DNA of 32,532 nt, taken from Candidatus Gastranaerophilales bacterium (lineage in GTDB: Bacteria; Cyanobacteriota; Vampirovibrionia; Gastranaerophilales; Gastranaerophilaceae). Location: positions 1 to 32,532 of the forward strand of contig CALVBP010000023.1 in the NCBI GenBank assembly GCA_944325825.1, in the 5' to 3' direction. The position numbers and the translations under genes are program-made. Below are positions 17,046 to 24,357 of this stretch, piece by piece (position 1 is the stretch's first letter; every line of letters begins with the position of its first letter). Below the pieces are notes generated by a model. That model saw nothing but the letters and a program-made list of their open reading frames with translations. It searched no databases and was not told the DNA's origin.

Positions 17046-18812
17046 TTATAATTTTTCAGGATTCCTCAATGGTATCAATCTGTCTAAGTCAGTATTAACA
17101 CTAAAGTAGAATCTTGCAGTATTCTCGTTGTAATCTCTTCCGAGCGGGAAGCCTAAACCAACTTGAGCAGAAATCCAATCTGTAAGGTTCATATAGAAAC
17201 CTGCGCCGACTGTATGTAAGAATGACTGCGGATAATCATAAACGTTGCCGTTTGTGCCAATCCAACCCCAATCATAGAACACAGCCAGTCTTAATCTGTC
17301 ATCCAACCATGGCCAAACTCTGTCTAAAAGCGGTATAGGGGTTCTGAATTCAACCGTACCTGATACACCGTAGTCGCCAATTAATTCAGCCGGCTGATAA
17401 CCTCTTAATGTATAAGGACCGCCCAACTGCATTTGTTCTGCCGCAAAAAGTTTATTCGGAGAGTATTGACCGCCGACTCTTACTACACCCATACTTCTTT
17501 TGAATAATCTCTGAACACGGGTTGCGTTAGCTGTAAACTTAACAAATGTTGTATCCTGGATAGCACCATGACCGTCTCCGCCTACACCGAAGTCAAAACC
17601 AAAGTTGCCAATCCATCTGCCGTAATCGTCATCTGTCATACCATACAATCCGGAACGCCATACTCTTAAGTTGTAATCAGAAAGATATTGCCTTGCTGAA
17701 TTGTTAAGGAATGTGGTGCTTGCATTAAGAAAATCTATACCTGAATATACAAACAAATCGGATTTAGCTGTTTGAACCAAAGGATGAGTTAATTTAAAGA
17801 AGTAACTTTGAGCATTACCTTTAACACCCAGACTTTTGTACGGACCGCCCAGTCTTACGTGAGAATCAGAAAAGTCAAAAGACAATCTTGTTCCGTAAGA
17901 TGATACAGGAAGTGAATATCCTGCCATCCAGCCTGTTGCACCGGATGAAAGAATTGTTCCGCCGTAAATCTTATCGCCCAAACCGGTCAAGTTATCCATA
18001 CCGACAACAAATGAAGCTCTTTGAGCACCTGTATAAGAACGACCGTAATCATCCCAAGCAAAACCAAGGTTTACAGGGAATCTGTCACGTACATTAAGTG
18101 TAATCGCTGTATTTTCTTCACCTTCAGACTGACGCTCAACTTCGGTTTCAACTTGAACATAGTCTTCACGGTTAATTTCTTTCATTGCTCTTTGAAGGTT
18201 TTTAGCGTTAAACACATCACCTTCTCTTAAGCCGGCTTTACCCATGATAATATGTCTTAAATACCACTCACGAGTCCACTTTTCGCCCTCAATATTTAGT
18301 TCACCGACTTTACTTTCAACAATCTTAATTGTTGCTACACCGTCCACTATTCTCTGAGGAGGAACTGTTGCATAAGAGGTTAAATAACCTTTTGAATGAT
18401 AGTAATTTGTTACTTTCGAACAAACTTCAAGAAGCTCATCAAAGAATATATCTTCCCCGATTACTTCCAATCCTAATTTTTCCAGCTCTTCCGTCGGTAT
18501 TTGAGTATTACCTTCAAAATTTATTCTTTCAAGAAGGAAGTGCGGATTATAAAGAACCCCTTCTCTGGCAACGTCTTCTTCTACCGTTGCATCATATATT
18601 CTGTCGTCCTTTGTTACTTCATCAAGGGATTGAACATAACTTTTATCAATCTGATAACTATTTATTTGTTCCTGCTCCATCTTATTGAAAGCACCTGCTT
18701 CATATCCACGCAGGGTATTAAGGTCCAAGCTGCCGGCAACAGGGTCGGCATTTACTTTGCCTACTGATAAGAGACAAAATACAGCAACCATAGAACATAT
18801 CTGTTTTTTCAT
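17046..18812 (-). CDS. ShlB/FhaC-type (Omp85/TpsB) outer membrane transporter
   Basis: This protein is a two-POTRA plus beta-barrel outer membrane transporter of the two-partner secretion type. I place the start at 18812, giving MKKQICSMVAVFCLLSVGKVNA, a clear signal peptide. An upstream in-frame ATG at 18872 would add 20 residues without an SD and would bury the signal. Counted from 18812, POTRA 1 spans ~92-167 (LLERINFEGNTQIPTEEL) and POTRA 2 ~169-242; the barrel follows to residue 588. TLRGYQPAELIGDYGVSGTVEFRTP near 468-492 contains the Omp85 (V/L)RGY loop-6 motif. The C-terminus lacks the usual terminal Phe. No TpsA exoprotein is adjacent. BamA/TamA-like roles are less likely because there are only two POTRAs. 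Confidence 0.82.
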   Translation of the reverse strand: MKKQICSMVAVFCLLSVGKVNADPVAGSLDLNTLRGYEAGAFNKMEQEQINSYQIDKSYVQSLDEVTKDDRIYDATVEEDVAREGVLYNPHFLLERINFEGNTQIPTEELEKLGLEVIGEDIFFDELLEVCSKVTNYYHSKGYLTSYATVPPQRIVDGVATIKIVESKVGELNIEGEKWTREWYLRHIIMGKAGLREGDVFNAKNLQRAMKEINREDYVQVETEVERQSEGEENTAITLNVRDRFPVNLGFAWDDYGRSYTGAQRASFVVGMDNLTGLGDKIYGGTILSSGATGWMAGYSLPVSSYGTRLSFDFSDSHVRLGGPYKSLGVKGNAQSYFFKLTHPLVQTAKSDLFVYSGIDFLNASTTFLNNSARQYLSDYNLRVWRSGLYGMTDDDYGRWIGNFGFDFGVGGDGHGAIQDTTFVKFTANATRVQRLFKRSMGVVRVGGQYSPNKLFAAEQMQLGGPYTLRGYQPAELIGDYGVSGTVEFRTPIPLLDRVWPWLDDRLRLAVFYDWGWIGTNGNVYDYPQSFLHTVGAGFYMNLTDWISAQVGLGFPLGRDYNENTARFYFSVNTDLDRLIPLRNPEKL

Positions 18813-18914
18813 AGTATCCAAATTCCTAATTTTATTCATTATTGGGTTAAAATTTCTGTACTTATCTGACATTATATCGCTTATTAAAGTTTAAAAACAA
18901 ATAATTTTGCCAGA

Positions 18915-18931
18915 TTGTAACAAAATATTAA
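18915..18931 (-). promoter_or_regulatory. Second, weaker copy of the 17-bp element downstream of the ShlB-like promoter
   Basis: The minus strand reads CTTAATATTTTGTTACA, with the right-hand ten bases (TTTTGTTACA) identical to the consensus. It lies just downstream of the predicted transcription start. Its ATTGTAACAAA core forms an 11-bp inverted repeat with 18977-18987. Confidence 0.4.
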
Positions 18932-18945
18932 GCCTTAACCAATTA

Positions 18946-18974
18946 ATTTTAACATATTGAGCCATATGTGTAAA
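18946..18974 (-). promoter_or_regulatory. Promoter of the ShlB-like gene
   Basis: The minus strand has -35 TTTACA (18974-18969), a 17-bp spacer and -10 TAAAAT (18951-18946). Transcription should start near 18939, leaving a long leader before the chosen start at 18812. Confidence 0.6.
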
Positions 18975-18985
18975 GATTTGTTACA
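18969..18985 (+). promoter_or_regulatory. Copy C of the recurrent 17-bp element over the ShlB-like -35
   Basis: TGTAAAGATTTGTTACA has perfect TGTAA/TTACA arms around 7 bp. The first six bases are the complement of the -35 hexamer of the minus-strand promoter. A repressor or activator bound here would directly affect polymerase binding. Confidence 0.45.
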
Positions 18986-19015
18986 ATTAAAAGCCTACAT
19001 CATTCGTACGATTTT

Positions 19016-19750
19016 TTATTTTTTTGAAATAAAATCCAGAACCCCATTAATAAATGTAAGAGGATGGATTGGACATCCCGGAATATACAAATCAATCGGA
19101 TACTTCTCCAGAAATTCCCTGTTAAGTTTTGAAGAATTCTGGAATATCCCGCCTGAAATAGCACAAGCACCTGCTAATATTACAATTTTGGGGTTTGGAG
19201 TAGATTTGTAACAATCTTCAAGAGCATATGCCATATTAGCAGAAATCGGACCTGTTATAACCAACCCGTCTGCGTGTCTTGGGGATGCCACAAAATCTAT
19301 CCCGAACCTGCCCATATCAAAATTGCAGTTTGAGCAAGCATTCAGCTCCATCTCGCATCCGTTGCAGCCGGCTGCAGACACCTGTCTTAACTTTAAAGAC
19401 TTTGAAAAAACTCTTTTAATTTCTTTACGGGATTTTATTGCAGCTTTTTCAAACTCATCGGAAGTCATCCCTTCCGTTATAATAAGGTTTTCTCTCTGAG
19501 TCGAAGACAACTTGTAATAATTGGAAAACTGAACCGACTTACATTTACAATTTCCGCATAATGTGCATTTACCCAAATCTATTGATAAAGGATTTGTTTT
19601 TAATGCTCCCGTCGGGCAGAGAGATTCTTTAGCATCTCCATTATCTGTTAATATGGGAAAACCTCTAAACTGTTCTCTCATCGGAGCATTTTTTATATCC
19701 GATATAAATTGTTTTCCTTGAAAATATTTTAATTTTAAAGTATCAAACAT
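19016..19750 (-). CDS. Ferredoxin-NuoB/HyfI fusion, small subunit of Ehr-like complex
   Basis: This is the electron-transfer subunit of the group 4/complex I-type operon. The N-terminal ~80 residues are a reduced HyfH/NuoI-like ferredoxin domain. Cys45 (CP) with Cys62, Cys65 and Cys68 can bind one [4Fe-4S] cluster, whereas the usual two-cluster version has eight cysteines. Residues ~120-244 are the NuoB/HyfI domain, with the four ligands of the proximal (N2-type) cluster: Cys129 and Cys132 (GCNGCE), Cys196 (GAC) and Cys226 (PGCP). Electrons would pass from the ferredoxin cluster towards the large subunit. RBS AAAAGGAT precedes the ATG. It is the last gene of the operon, 44 bp after the large-subunit gene. 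Confidence 0.85.
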   Translation of the reverse strand: MFDTLKLKYFQGKQFISDIKNAPMREQFRGFPILTDNGDAKESLCPTGALKTNPLSIDLGKCTLCGNCKCKSVQFSNYYKLSSTQRENLIITEGMTSDEFEKAAIKSRKEIKRVFSKSLKLRQVSAAGCNGCEMELNACSNCNFDMGRFGIDFVASPRHADGLVITGPISANMAYALEDCYKSTPNPKIVILAGACAISGGIFQNSSKLNREFLEKYPIDLYIPGCPIHPLTFINGVLDFISKK

Positions 19751-19794
19751 GTTATTATTTATCCTTTTAATTCTATATTATTGTACTATTACTC

Positions 19795-21258
19795 CTACAA
19801 GTCATTTCCGCAGTATGAGAGATTAAAACTTTTATTACATAGCGGAAAATCTGAAATTCCGTTATTTCTGACAGCAAGAGCCAGCATGTACCAGTTATTA
19901 AAAGACGGATCTTTTATTTTGTATCTCAAAAGTTCTCCGTTAGCACCGGTAAGAGCAATGTGAACAACTTCCCCCCGCCATCCCTCAACCATTGATATGG
20001 CGAAAGAATTTGGCTCAAGAGTCTGCTTCGGTTGAATAAACGCTTCTTCCGCTTTAAAATCTTCTAATTTTAAAAGCAGCTTCTTAATTATCTGAATAGA
20101 CTCTTTTACTTCTTTATATCTTAATTTAAACCTTGAATAAACATCACCTGTTGCTTTAAAGGGTTTTAGAGCATCTAATGATTTATACCATTCATCATTA
20201 AAATTAAACCTTGAATCAATATCCAAACCGGAAGCCTTTGCAGCCATACCAACCGCACCCAGGTCTTTTGCCGTTTCATAACTTACGACCCCGGTTCTTT
20301 CTAAACGTGAAAGAACTGTAGGAGATTTGAGCATAACTTTCGTTGTTCTGTCAACTGTTTTAGCAACCTCATCCAGCATTTTTACTATCTTAGCGGAAAG
20401 TACACTATCAATATCAAAATTCACCCCGCCCACATTAATAAGCCCTCTTCCGAATCGGCTGCCTGATAATTCCAGCATAGTATTAATTATAAGAGTCCTT
20501 GTAACTCCGAATATTGAAGCACCCATAGAATAAGCAATATCGCCTGCAATCGCACCCATATCTCCAATATGAACCGCAACCCTTTCCATTTCAAGCGCAA
20601 TTCTTCGAATAATTTGAGCCTTTGATGTTATCGTACTGTTTGATAAAGTTTCCATTATCTGTGAATATGCTGTATTATAAGCTATGACAGAATCTCCGCA
20701 GACAGATTCGGCGAGTCTGTTATTATAACTATTTGATTTTATTAAAATTTCTTCTATACCTCTATGCTGGTACCCGAGCATTATTTCCAAATCATAAACC
20801 TTCTCCCCATGGCACATAAACCTGAAATGACCGGGTTCAATTACTCCCGCATGAATAGGACCTACCGCCACTTCATGAATCTCATCCCCTTTCATTTCAA
20901 AAAACGGATATTTGTCTTGATTAATTCTCACGGGCTTTAGCCATGGGTGGTTTAATGGCTCTATACCGAATTCTTCATAAAACTCTCTCTCAAAAATATG
21001 AAAAGCCGGAAACTTTGAAGTAAATGATTCATAGGATTTAACCCCGGGAGCGAATAAAGTTGAAGTAACATACAGACGTCCAACTTTATCATCTGCCATT
21101 ACAATATAAAGCCGTACATTCTCAAATTCTTGTTTACCCATAAATCCGACTAAACGCATATCCATCTTTTCTACATCAGACTTTATTTCCTCTACAGAAA
21201 GGGTTGGAATATCATTTGAGTTTATTTTTTTATTATTTTCCGTAATTATCCAATTCAT
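19795..21258 (-). CDS. Hydrogenase large subunit-like protein (NuoCD/HyfG fold) lacking NiFe ligands
   Basis: The 487-residue protein is a NuoC-NuoD fusion as in HyfG/HycE: NuoC-like residues ~25-110 (FHIFEREFYEEFGI) and a NuoD-like part from ~120 (VGPIHAGVIEPGHFRF, LEIMLGYQHRGIEE, ERVAVHIGDMGAIAGD). In NiFe hydrogenases four cysteines (RxCGxC and DPCxxC) hold the metal. Here the first pair reads ESVCGDS (Cys187 kept, second Cys replaced by Ser190). The C-terminus reads NLSYCGNDL, where ungapped alignment puts Ser and Gly at the ligand sites. Ni binding is therefore not expected, and no maturation endopeptidase tail follows. This is typical of Ehr complexes and of complex I NuoD. It may bind quinone or another acceptor; that is unknown. 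Confidence 0.88.
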   Translation of the reverse strand: MNWIITENNKKINSNDIPTLSVEEIKSDVEKMDMRLVGFMGKQEFENVRLYIVMADDKVGRLYVTSTLFAPGVKSYESFTSKFPAFHIFEREFYEEFGIEPLNHPWLKPVRINQDKYPFFEMKGDEIHEVAVGPIHAGVIEPGHFRFMCHGEKVYDLEIMLGYQHRGIEEILIKSNSYNNRLAESVCGDSVIAYNTAYSQIMETLSNSTITSKAQIIRRIALEMERVAVHIGDMGAIAGDIAYSMGASIFGVTRTLIINTMLELSGSRFGRGLINVGGVNFDIDSVLSAKIVKMLDEVAKTVDRTTKVMLKSPTVLSRLERTGVVSYETAKDLGAVGMAAKASGLDIDSRFNFNDEWYKSLDALKPFKATGDVYSRFKLRYKEVKESIQIIKKLLLKLEDFKAEEAFIQPKQTLEPNSFAISMVEGWRGEVVHIALTGANGELLRYKIKDPSFNNWYMLALAVRNNGISDFPLCNKSFNLSYCGNDL

Positions 21259-21274
21259 ATTTTACCTTCTTCAA

Positions 21275-22708
21275 TTAAAAACCAACTACAGCGTTTGCAA
21301 AGAGAGTGGAAACTGGTTCCGGCATGCAAACTCCCAGAACAAATGAGAGAATAAGCATTACTGCCTGCGGAATATACATTGTCCAGTTTAATTTAACTCC
21401 GGATTTTAATTCTCCCGCTTCTTTTTCCGGCGCCGAAAAGCTCATAGACAAAACAGCTTTTCCCATACCATAAATTATTATTGTTAAAAGAATTAAGAAA
21501 ATTGCACACAGAATATATTTCCCATTCAGGAACATTGTTTTAACTATTAAAAACTCACTTATAAAAAGTACCGAAGGCGGCAGTGCAGCAATACCTATAA
21601 AAGATAACACCCATAATAATCCGGTCGGTTTATCCGTTTTTAACAGCCCTGTTATATGTTTAATTTTCTTTGTTCCGTATAAATCCAAAATATTTCCGGA
21701 TGTTAAAAATAACGAAGCTTTAATAAGCGAATGTCCTACAAGATGTATTATAGCAGCAAGCATTCCGGCTCCGCCTAATGATGTTCCTATTACAAGAATC
21801 CCCATATTCTCAATAGATGAGTACGCAAGCATTCTTTTGTAGTTATTAATATGATATACAAAAACTGCCGTTATGAATAATGACAAAAATCCCATTACCA
21901 TAAGCATAACTCTTGCAAAAGAATCACATCCGGCAATAATCATAATACCGAATACAGCAAGAATCATAAGATATGCTGAATTAAGTAACGCTGCCGACAA
22001 CAATGCTGAAATCGGAGACGGGGCCTCGGCATGAGCATCCGGAAGCCAGAAATGAACAGGCACAAGTCCCATTTTTGCCCCGATACCAAATAGTATAAAT
22101 ACAAAAGATAATTTTAACCAGAAAGGATTGAATAGCGCAGCATTTTTATATAAATCCATATAATTTAAAGAATTTAAACTTCCTGTTGCTATCGTTAAAA
22201 GAATTATACCGACAAAGGCAAGTGCAATTCCTATTGAACATATAAACACATATTTCCAGGCTGCTTCTATAGAATGTTTAGTTTTTCTGAAATAAATCAA
22301 GTACGCACTTGCAAGAGTTGTTCCTTCAATAAAGACCCATGTAATACCTAAATTATTACTTAGAATCGCACCTGTCATAGATAGTACAAATAGAAGTACC
22401 ATATAAGTATAATGTCTGACTTTTCTGCCGTCTGCATCGGCATTTTTCAAGTGACCGTTGTTATACACGGTAACGGAAAGAAAAACAACAGACATTACAA
22501 CAAGAAAAATAAGGTTTAACTTATTTACATAAAAAAATGAACAATTCCTGACATTCGGCAATAAATTTATTCCGAAAAGGTATGCAACAGATATTATAAA
22601 ATGCAAAGCCGCATATATATTAAGCATTAAATTGTTTAAATAATCTTTTTTAAACAAACATAGTATTAAACAAGCTAAAAGCGGAAATAATAAAATCAAA
22701 TTAATCAT
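21275..22708 (-). CDS. HyfF/NuoL-M-N-type antiporter-like membrane subunit
   Basis: The 477-residue polytopic protein belongs to the proton-conducting membrane transporter family (Mrp/NuoL-M-N). The conserved TM5 Glu (Glu128 in GITWVFIEGTTL) and the TM7 Lys (Lys212 in FGIGAKMGLVPVHFWLPDAHAEAPSPISALLS) needed for ion translocation are present. The later position equivalent to HyfB Lys251 is Asn (LLNSAY). It has about 14 membrane segments and no long lateral helix. The start overlaps the HyfE-like stop by 8 bp, so translation is coupled. The large-subunit gene follows 16 bp later. It probably moves H+ or Na+ across the inner membrane, powered by the redox module. Confidence 0.88.
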   Translation of the reverse strand: MINLILLFPLLACLILCLFKKDYLNNLMLNIYAALHFIISVAYLFGINLLPNVRNCSFFYVNKLNLIFLVVMSVVFLSVTVYNNGHLKNADADGRKVRHYTYMVLLFVLSMTGAILSNNLGITWVFIEGTTLASAYLIYFRKTKHSIEAAWKYVFICSIGIALAFVGIILLTIATGSLNSLNYMDLYKNAALFNPFWLKLSFVFILFGIGAKMGLVPVHFWLPDAHAEAPSPISALLSAALLNSAYLMILAVFGIMIIAGCDSFARVMLMVMGFLSLFITAVFVYHINNYKRMLAYSSIENMGILVIGTSLGGAGMLAAIIHLVGHSLIKASLFLTSGNILDLYGTKKIKHITGLLKTDKPTGLLWVLSFIGIAALPPSVLFISEFLIVKTMFLNGKYILCAIFLILLTIIIYGMGKAVLSMSFSAPEKEAGELKSGVKLNWTMYIPQAVMLILSFVLGVCMPEPVSTLFANAVVGF

Positions 22709-23408
22709 TGTATTCGTAATCCTTCAAACCCGATAAGTGCGAAACTTCTAAATCTTCAAACTCATTATTAATCTCTCTTACAAGCATTCCGAGTATGAAT
22801 ACTGCAATAAATATATCCAGAAGAACCCCAAGATTAATAATAACCGGCATTTCTTTTGCAACAGAAAGAGACAAAAGGAATATACCATTTTCCATTGTTA
22901 TAAAACCTATAACATTGGAAAGTACTTTATGCTTAATTGTTATCAGCCATAAACTTGTAATTATAATAGCAATTGAAACTCCAAAATACATTGGCGACAC
23001 CAGCATAAAGGCCGGAGTATTTATATTTGCAGCTAAAAATCCTGCAAAAAGAATTATACTTGAAATAACAAGACAGTAAAAATGCGGAATATGGGCATCT
23101 GTATCCCTGTGAGAATTTGTTTTTTTAAGTACTTTCTTAAGAAACCACGGAATTACAAAAGCTTTTACAATAAGCGTTTCAACAATGACAAACAACAATC
23201 CGATTACATGTGCCAGATTTATCGAAAATGTATGCGGATTTGTAAATATTGACCATTCAAACCATGGTTCTTTTATGAAACCTGAAAGACATACAAAAAA
23301 TAATAGCCAGCCCTGAGCTGCAAGCATATTAATATGTGCCGCTAATCTGCTTGTTGAAGCTATATAAATCATAGATAAACCTAGTAAAATTATAAATATG
23401 TTTTCCAT
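22701..23408 (-). CDS. HyfE-like membrane subunit
   Basis: The 235-residue protein has about seven membrane segments and resembles hydrogenase-4 subunit E (NuoK-like C-terminal part, MrpC-like). Ile/Leu/Phe-rich segments include FIILLGLSMIYIAS at the N-terminus and VLSNVIGFITMENGIFLLSL near residues 163-183. The Glu in MENGIFLL matches the conserved acidic residue in the proton path of NuoK/HyfE proteins. A hydrophilic tail (REINNEFEDLEVSHLSG) ends the protein. It lies between the HyfC-like gene (8 bp upstream) and the HyfF-like gene (8-bp overlap). HyfE is found in Hyf, Ehr and related complexes but not in complex I. Confidence 0.85.
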   Translation of the reverse strand: MENIFIILLGLSMIYIASTSRLAAHINMLAAQGWLLFFVCLSGFIKEPWFEWSIFTNPHTFSINLAHVIGLLFVIVETLIVKAFVIPWFLKKVLKKTNSHRDTDAHIPHFYCLVISSIILFAGFLAANINTPAFMLVSPMYFGVSIAIIITSLWLITIKHKVLSNVIGFITMENGIFLLSLSVAKEMPVIINLGVLLDIFIAVFILGMLVREINNEFEDLEVSHLSGLKDYEYND

Positions 23409-23416
23409 TTTTCTAC

Positions 23417-24334
23417 CTAACTTCCATATATCCTGTATGTTACAAGTGCAAGAATCAAAAGAGCCAGAAGTGTCATTATAAAAATAAACTCAAAGACATG
23501 GGTCATTCTGAATCTTGCAATAGATGATTCTATCGTTCCGATAAGAACAGAAAGAGCAAAAAGAATTACAAGAAATACTATAATAGAATACATCGGAGCC
23601 AAGCTCAAAGGCATTATTAAATTCGCAATCAATGCTTCAAACAAAAAAATCTTTATACCGGCACTCCATGTAATTAAACCTAAATCGACTCCGGAATTAT
23701 CCAGAATCATTACCTCATGAATCATTGTTAATTCAAGGTGAGTAGCAGGGTCATCCACAGGGACTCTGCAGCCTTCAATAAGCAGCATTATGAACAATGC
23801 TACCGCCATTAATCCTATAATGAGATATCCATATATTCCGGCATTGTGCAAAATAACCTTAAAAGAGTCAAAAGAATAGTTTTGAGTCAAAGCTGCAATA
23901 GATGCCATCCCGATGAAAAAAGCCGGTTCAACAATCGTAGAGAAACAGGCTTCTCTTGAAGCACCCATCCCCTCAAAACTGCTTCCCGTATCAAGAGCTG
24001 CTAATAAAGAAAAGAATTTCCCAAAACCCAGAATATATGCAAATAAAATAAATGCAAACGGAAAAACAATTATAGACCTGCCCGCAGCAAGCGGAACCAG
24101 CAGAGCCGCAAAAAGTACGGAAACAAAACTTACAGTCGGGGCAAATTTAAATACCCAGGACGTCGTTTTACTAATAACAGCATCTTTTTTCAGTAATTTT
24201 ATAAAATCCAACAAAGGTTGGAAAATACTTGCGCCTTTCCTTCCTGCCCAAAAAGCCTTTGTCTTTTTAATAACACCGATTATTAAAAATGGTGCGAATA
24301 AAAATATTAATATATTTATTAATAATATATACAT
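23417..24334 (-). CDS. HyfC/NuoH-like membrane subunit
   Basis: The 305-residue protein with about eight membrane segments matches HyfC/HycD/NuoH, the subunit joining the soluble redox arm to the membrane arm. Key loops are present: FWAGRKGASIFQPLLDFIKLLKKD near the N-terminus, GMGASREACFSTIVEPAFF in the middle and LIEGCRVPVDDPATHLELTMIHEVMILDNSGVD. The latter carries the acidic residues conserved across the family. In complex I this subunit forms the quinone chamber with NuoB and NuoD, so the corresponding cavity may exist here. It is the second gene of the operon, 23 bp after the HyfB-like gene. Confidence 0.92.
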   Translation of the reverse strand: MYILLINILIFLFAPFLIIGVIKKTKAFWAGRKGASIFQPLLDFIKLLKKDAVISKTTSWVFKFAPTVSFVSVLFAALLVPLAAGRSIIVFPFAFILFAYILGFGKFFSLLAALDTGSSFEGMGASREACFSTIVEPAFFIGMASIAALTQNYSFDSFKVILHNAGIYGYLIIGLMAVALFIMLLIEGCRVPVDDPATHLELTMIHEVMILDNSGVDLGLITWSAGIKIFLFEALIANLIMPLSLAPMYSIIVFLVILFALSVLIGTIESSIARFRMTHVFEFIFIMTLLALLILALVTYRIYGS

Positions 24335-24357
24335 AACTTACCTTTCTACCGTTCCGA

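Noticed and set aside
18329..18688. Plus-strand open frame of 119 codons inside the ShlB-like gene
   Set aside because: It is an antisense shadow of POTRA-coding sequence, with no RBS and no domain.
18969..18985. NtcA binding site
   Set aside because: GTA and TAC are separated by 9 bp, not the 8 bp of the NtcA consensus, and the other copies lack the full TAC.
19004..19011. TCGTACGA palindrome as terminator of the Ehr-like operon
   Set aside because: It has no loop and no T-run in the minus-strand direction, so it cannot be supported as an intrinsic terminator.
19795..21258. Naming the operon a hydrogen-producing hydrogenase-4/FHL complex
   Set aside because: Three of the four NiFe ligand cysteines are replaced and there is no C-terminal processing tail, so hydrogenase activity is not supported.
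22795..23079. Open frame on the plus strand antisense to the HyfE-like gene
   Set aside because: It lies wholly inside a well-supported membrane protein gene and its product has no recognisable features; similar antisense frames occur across the long genes here.
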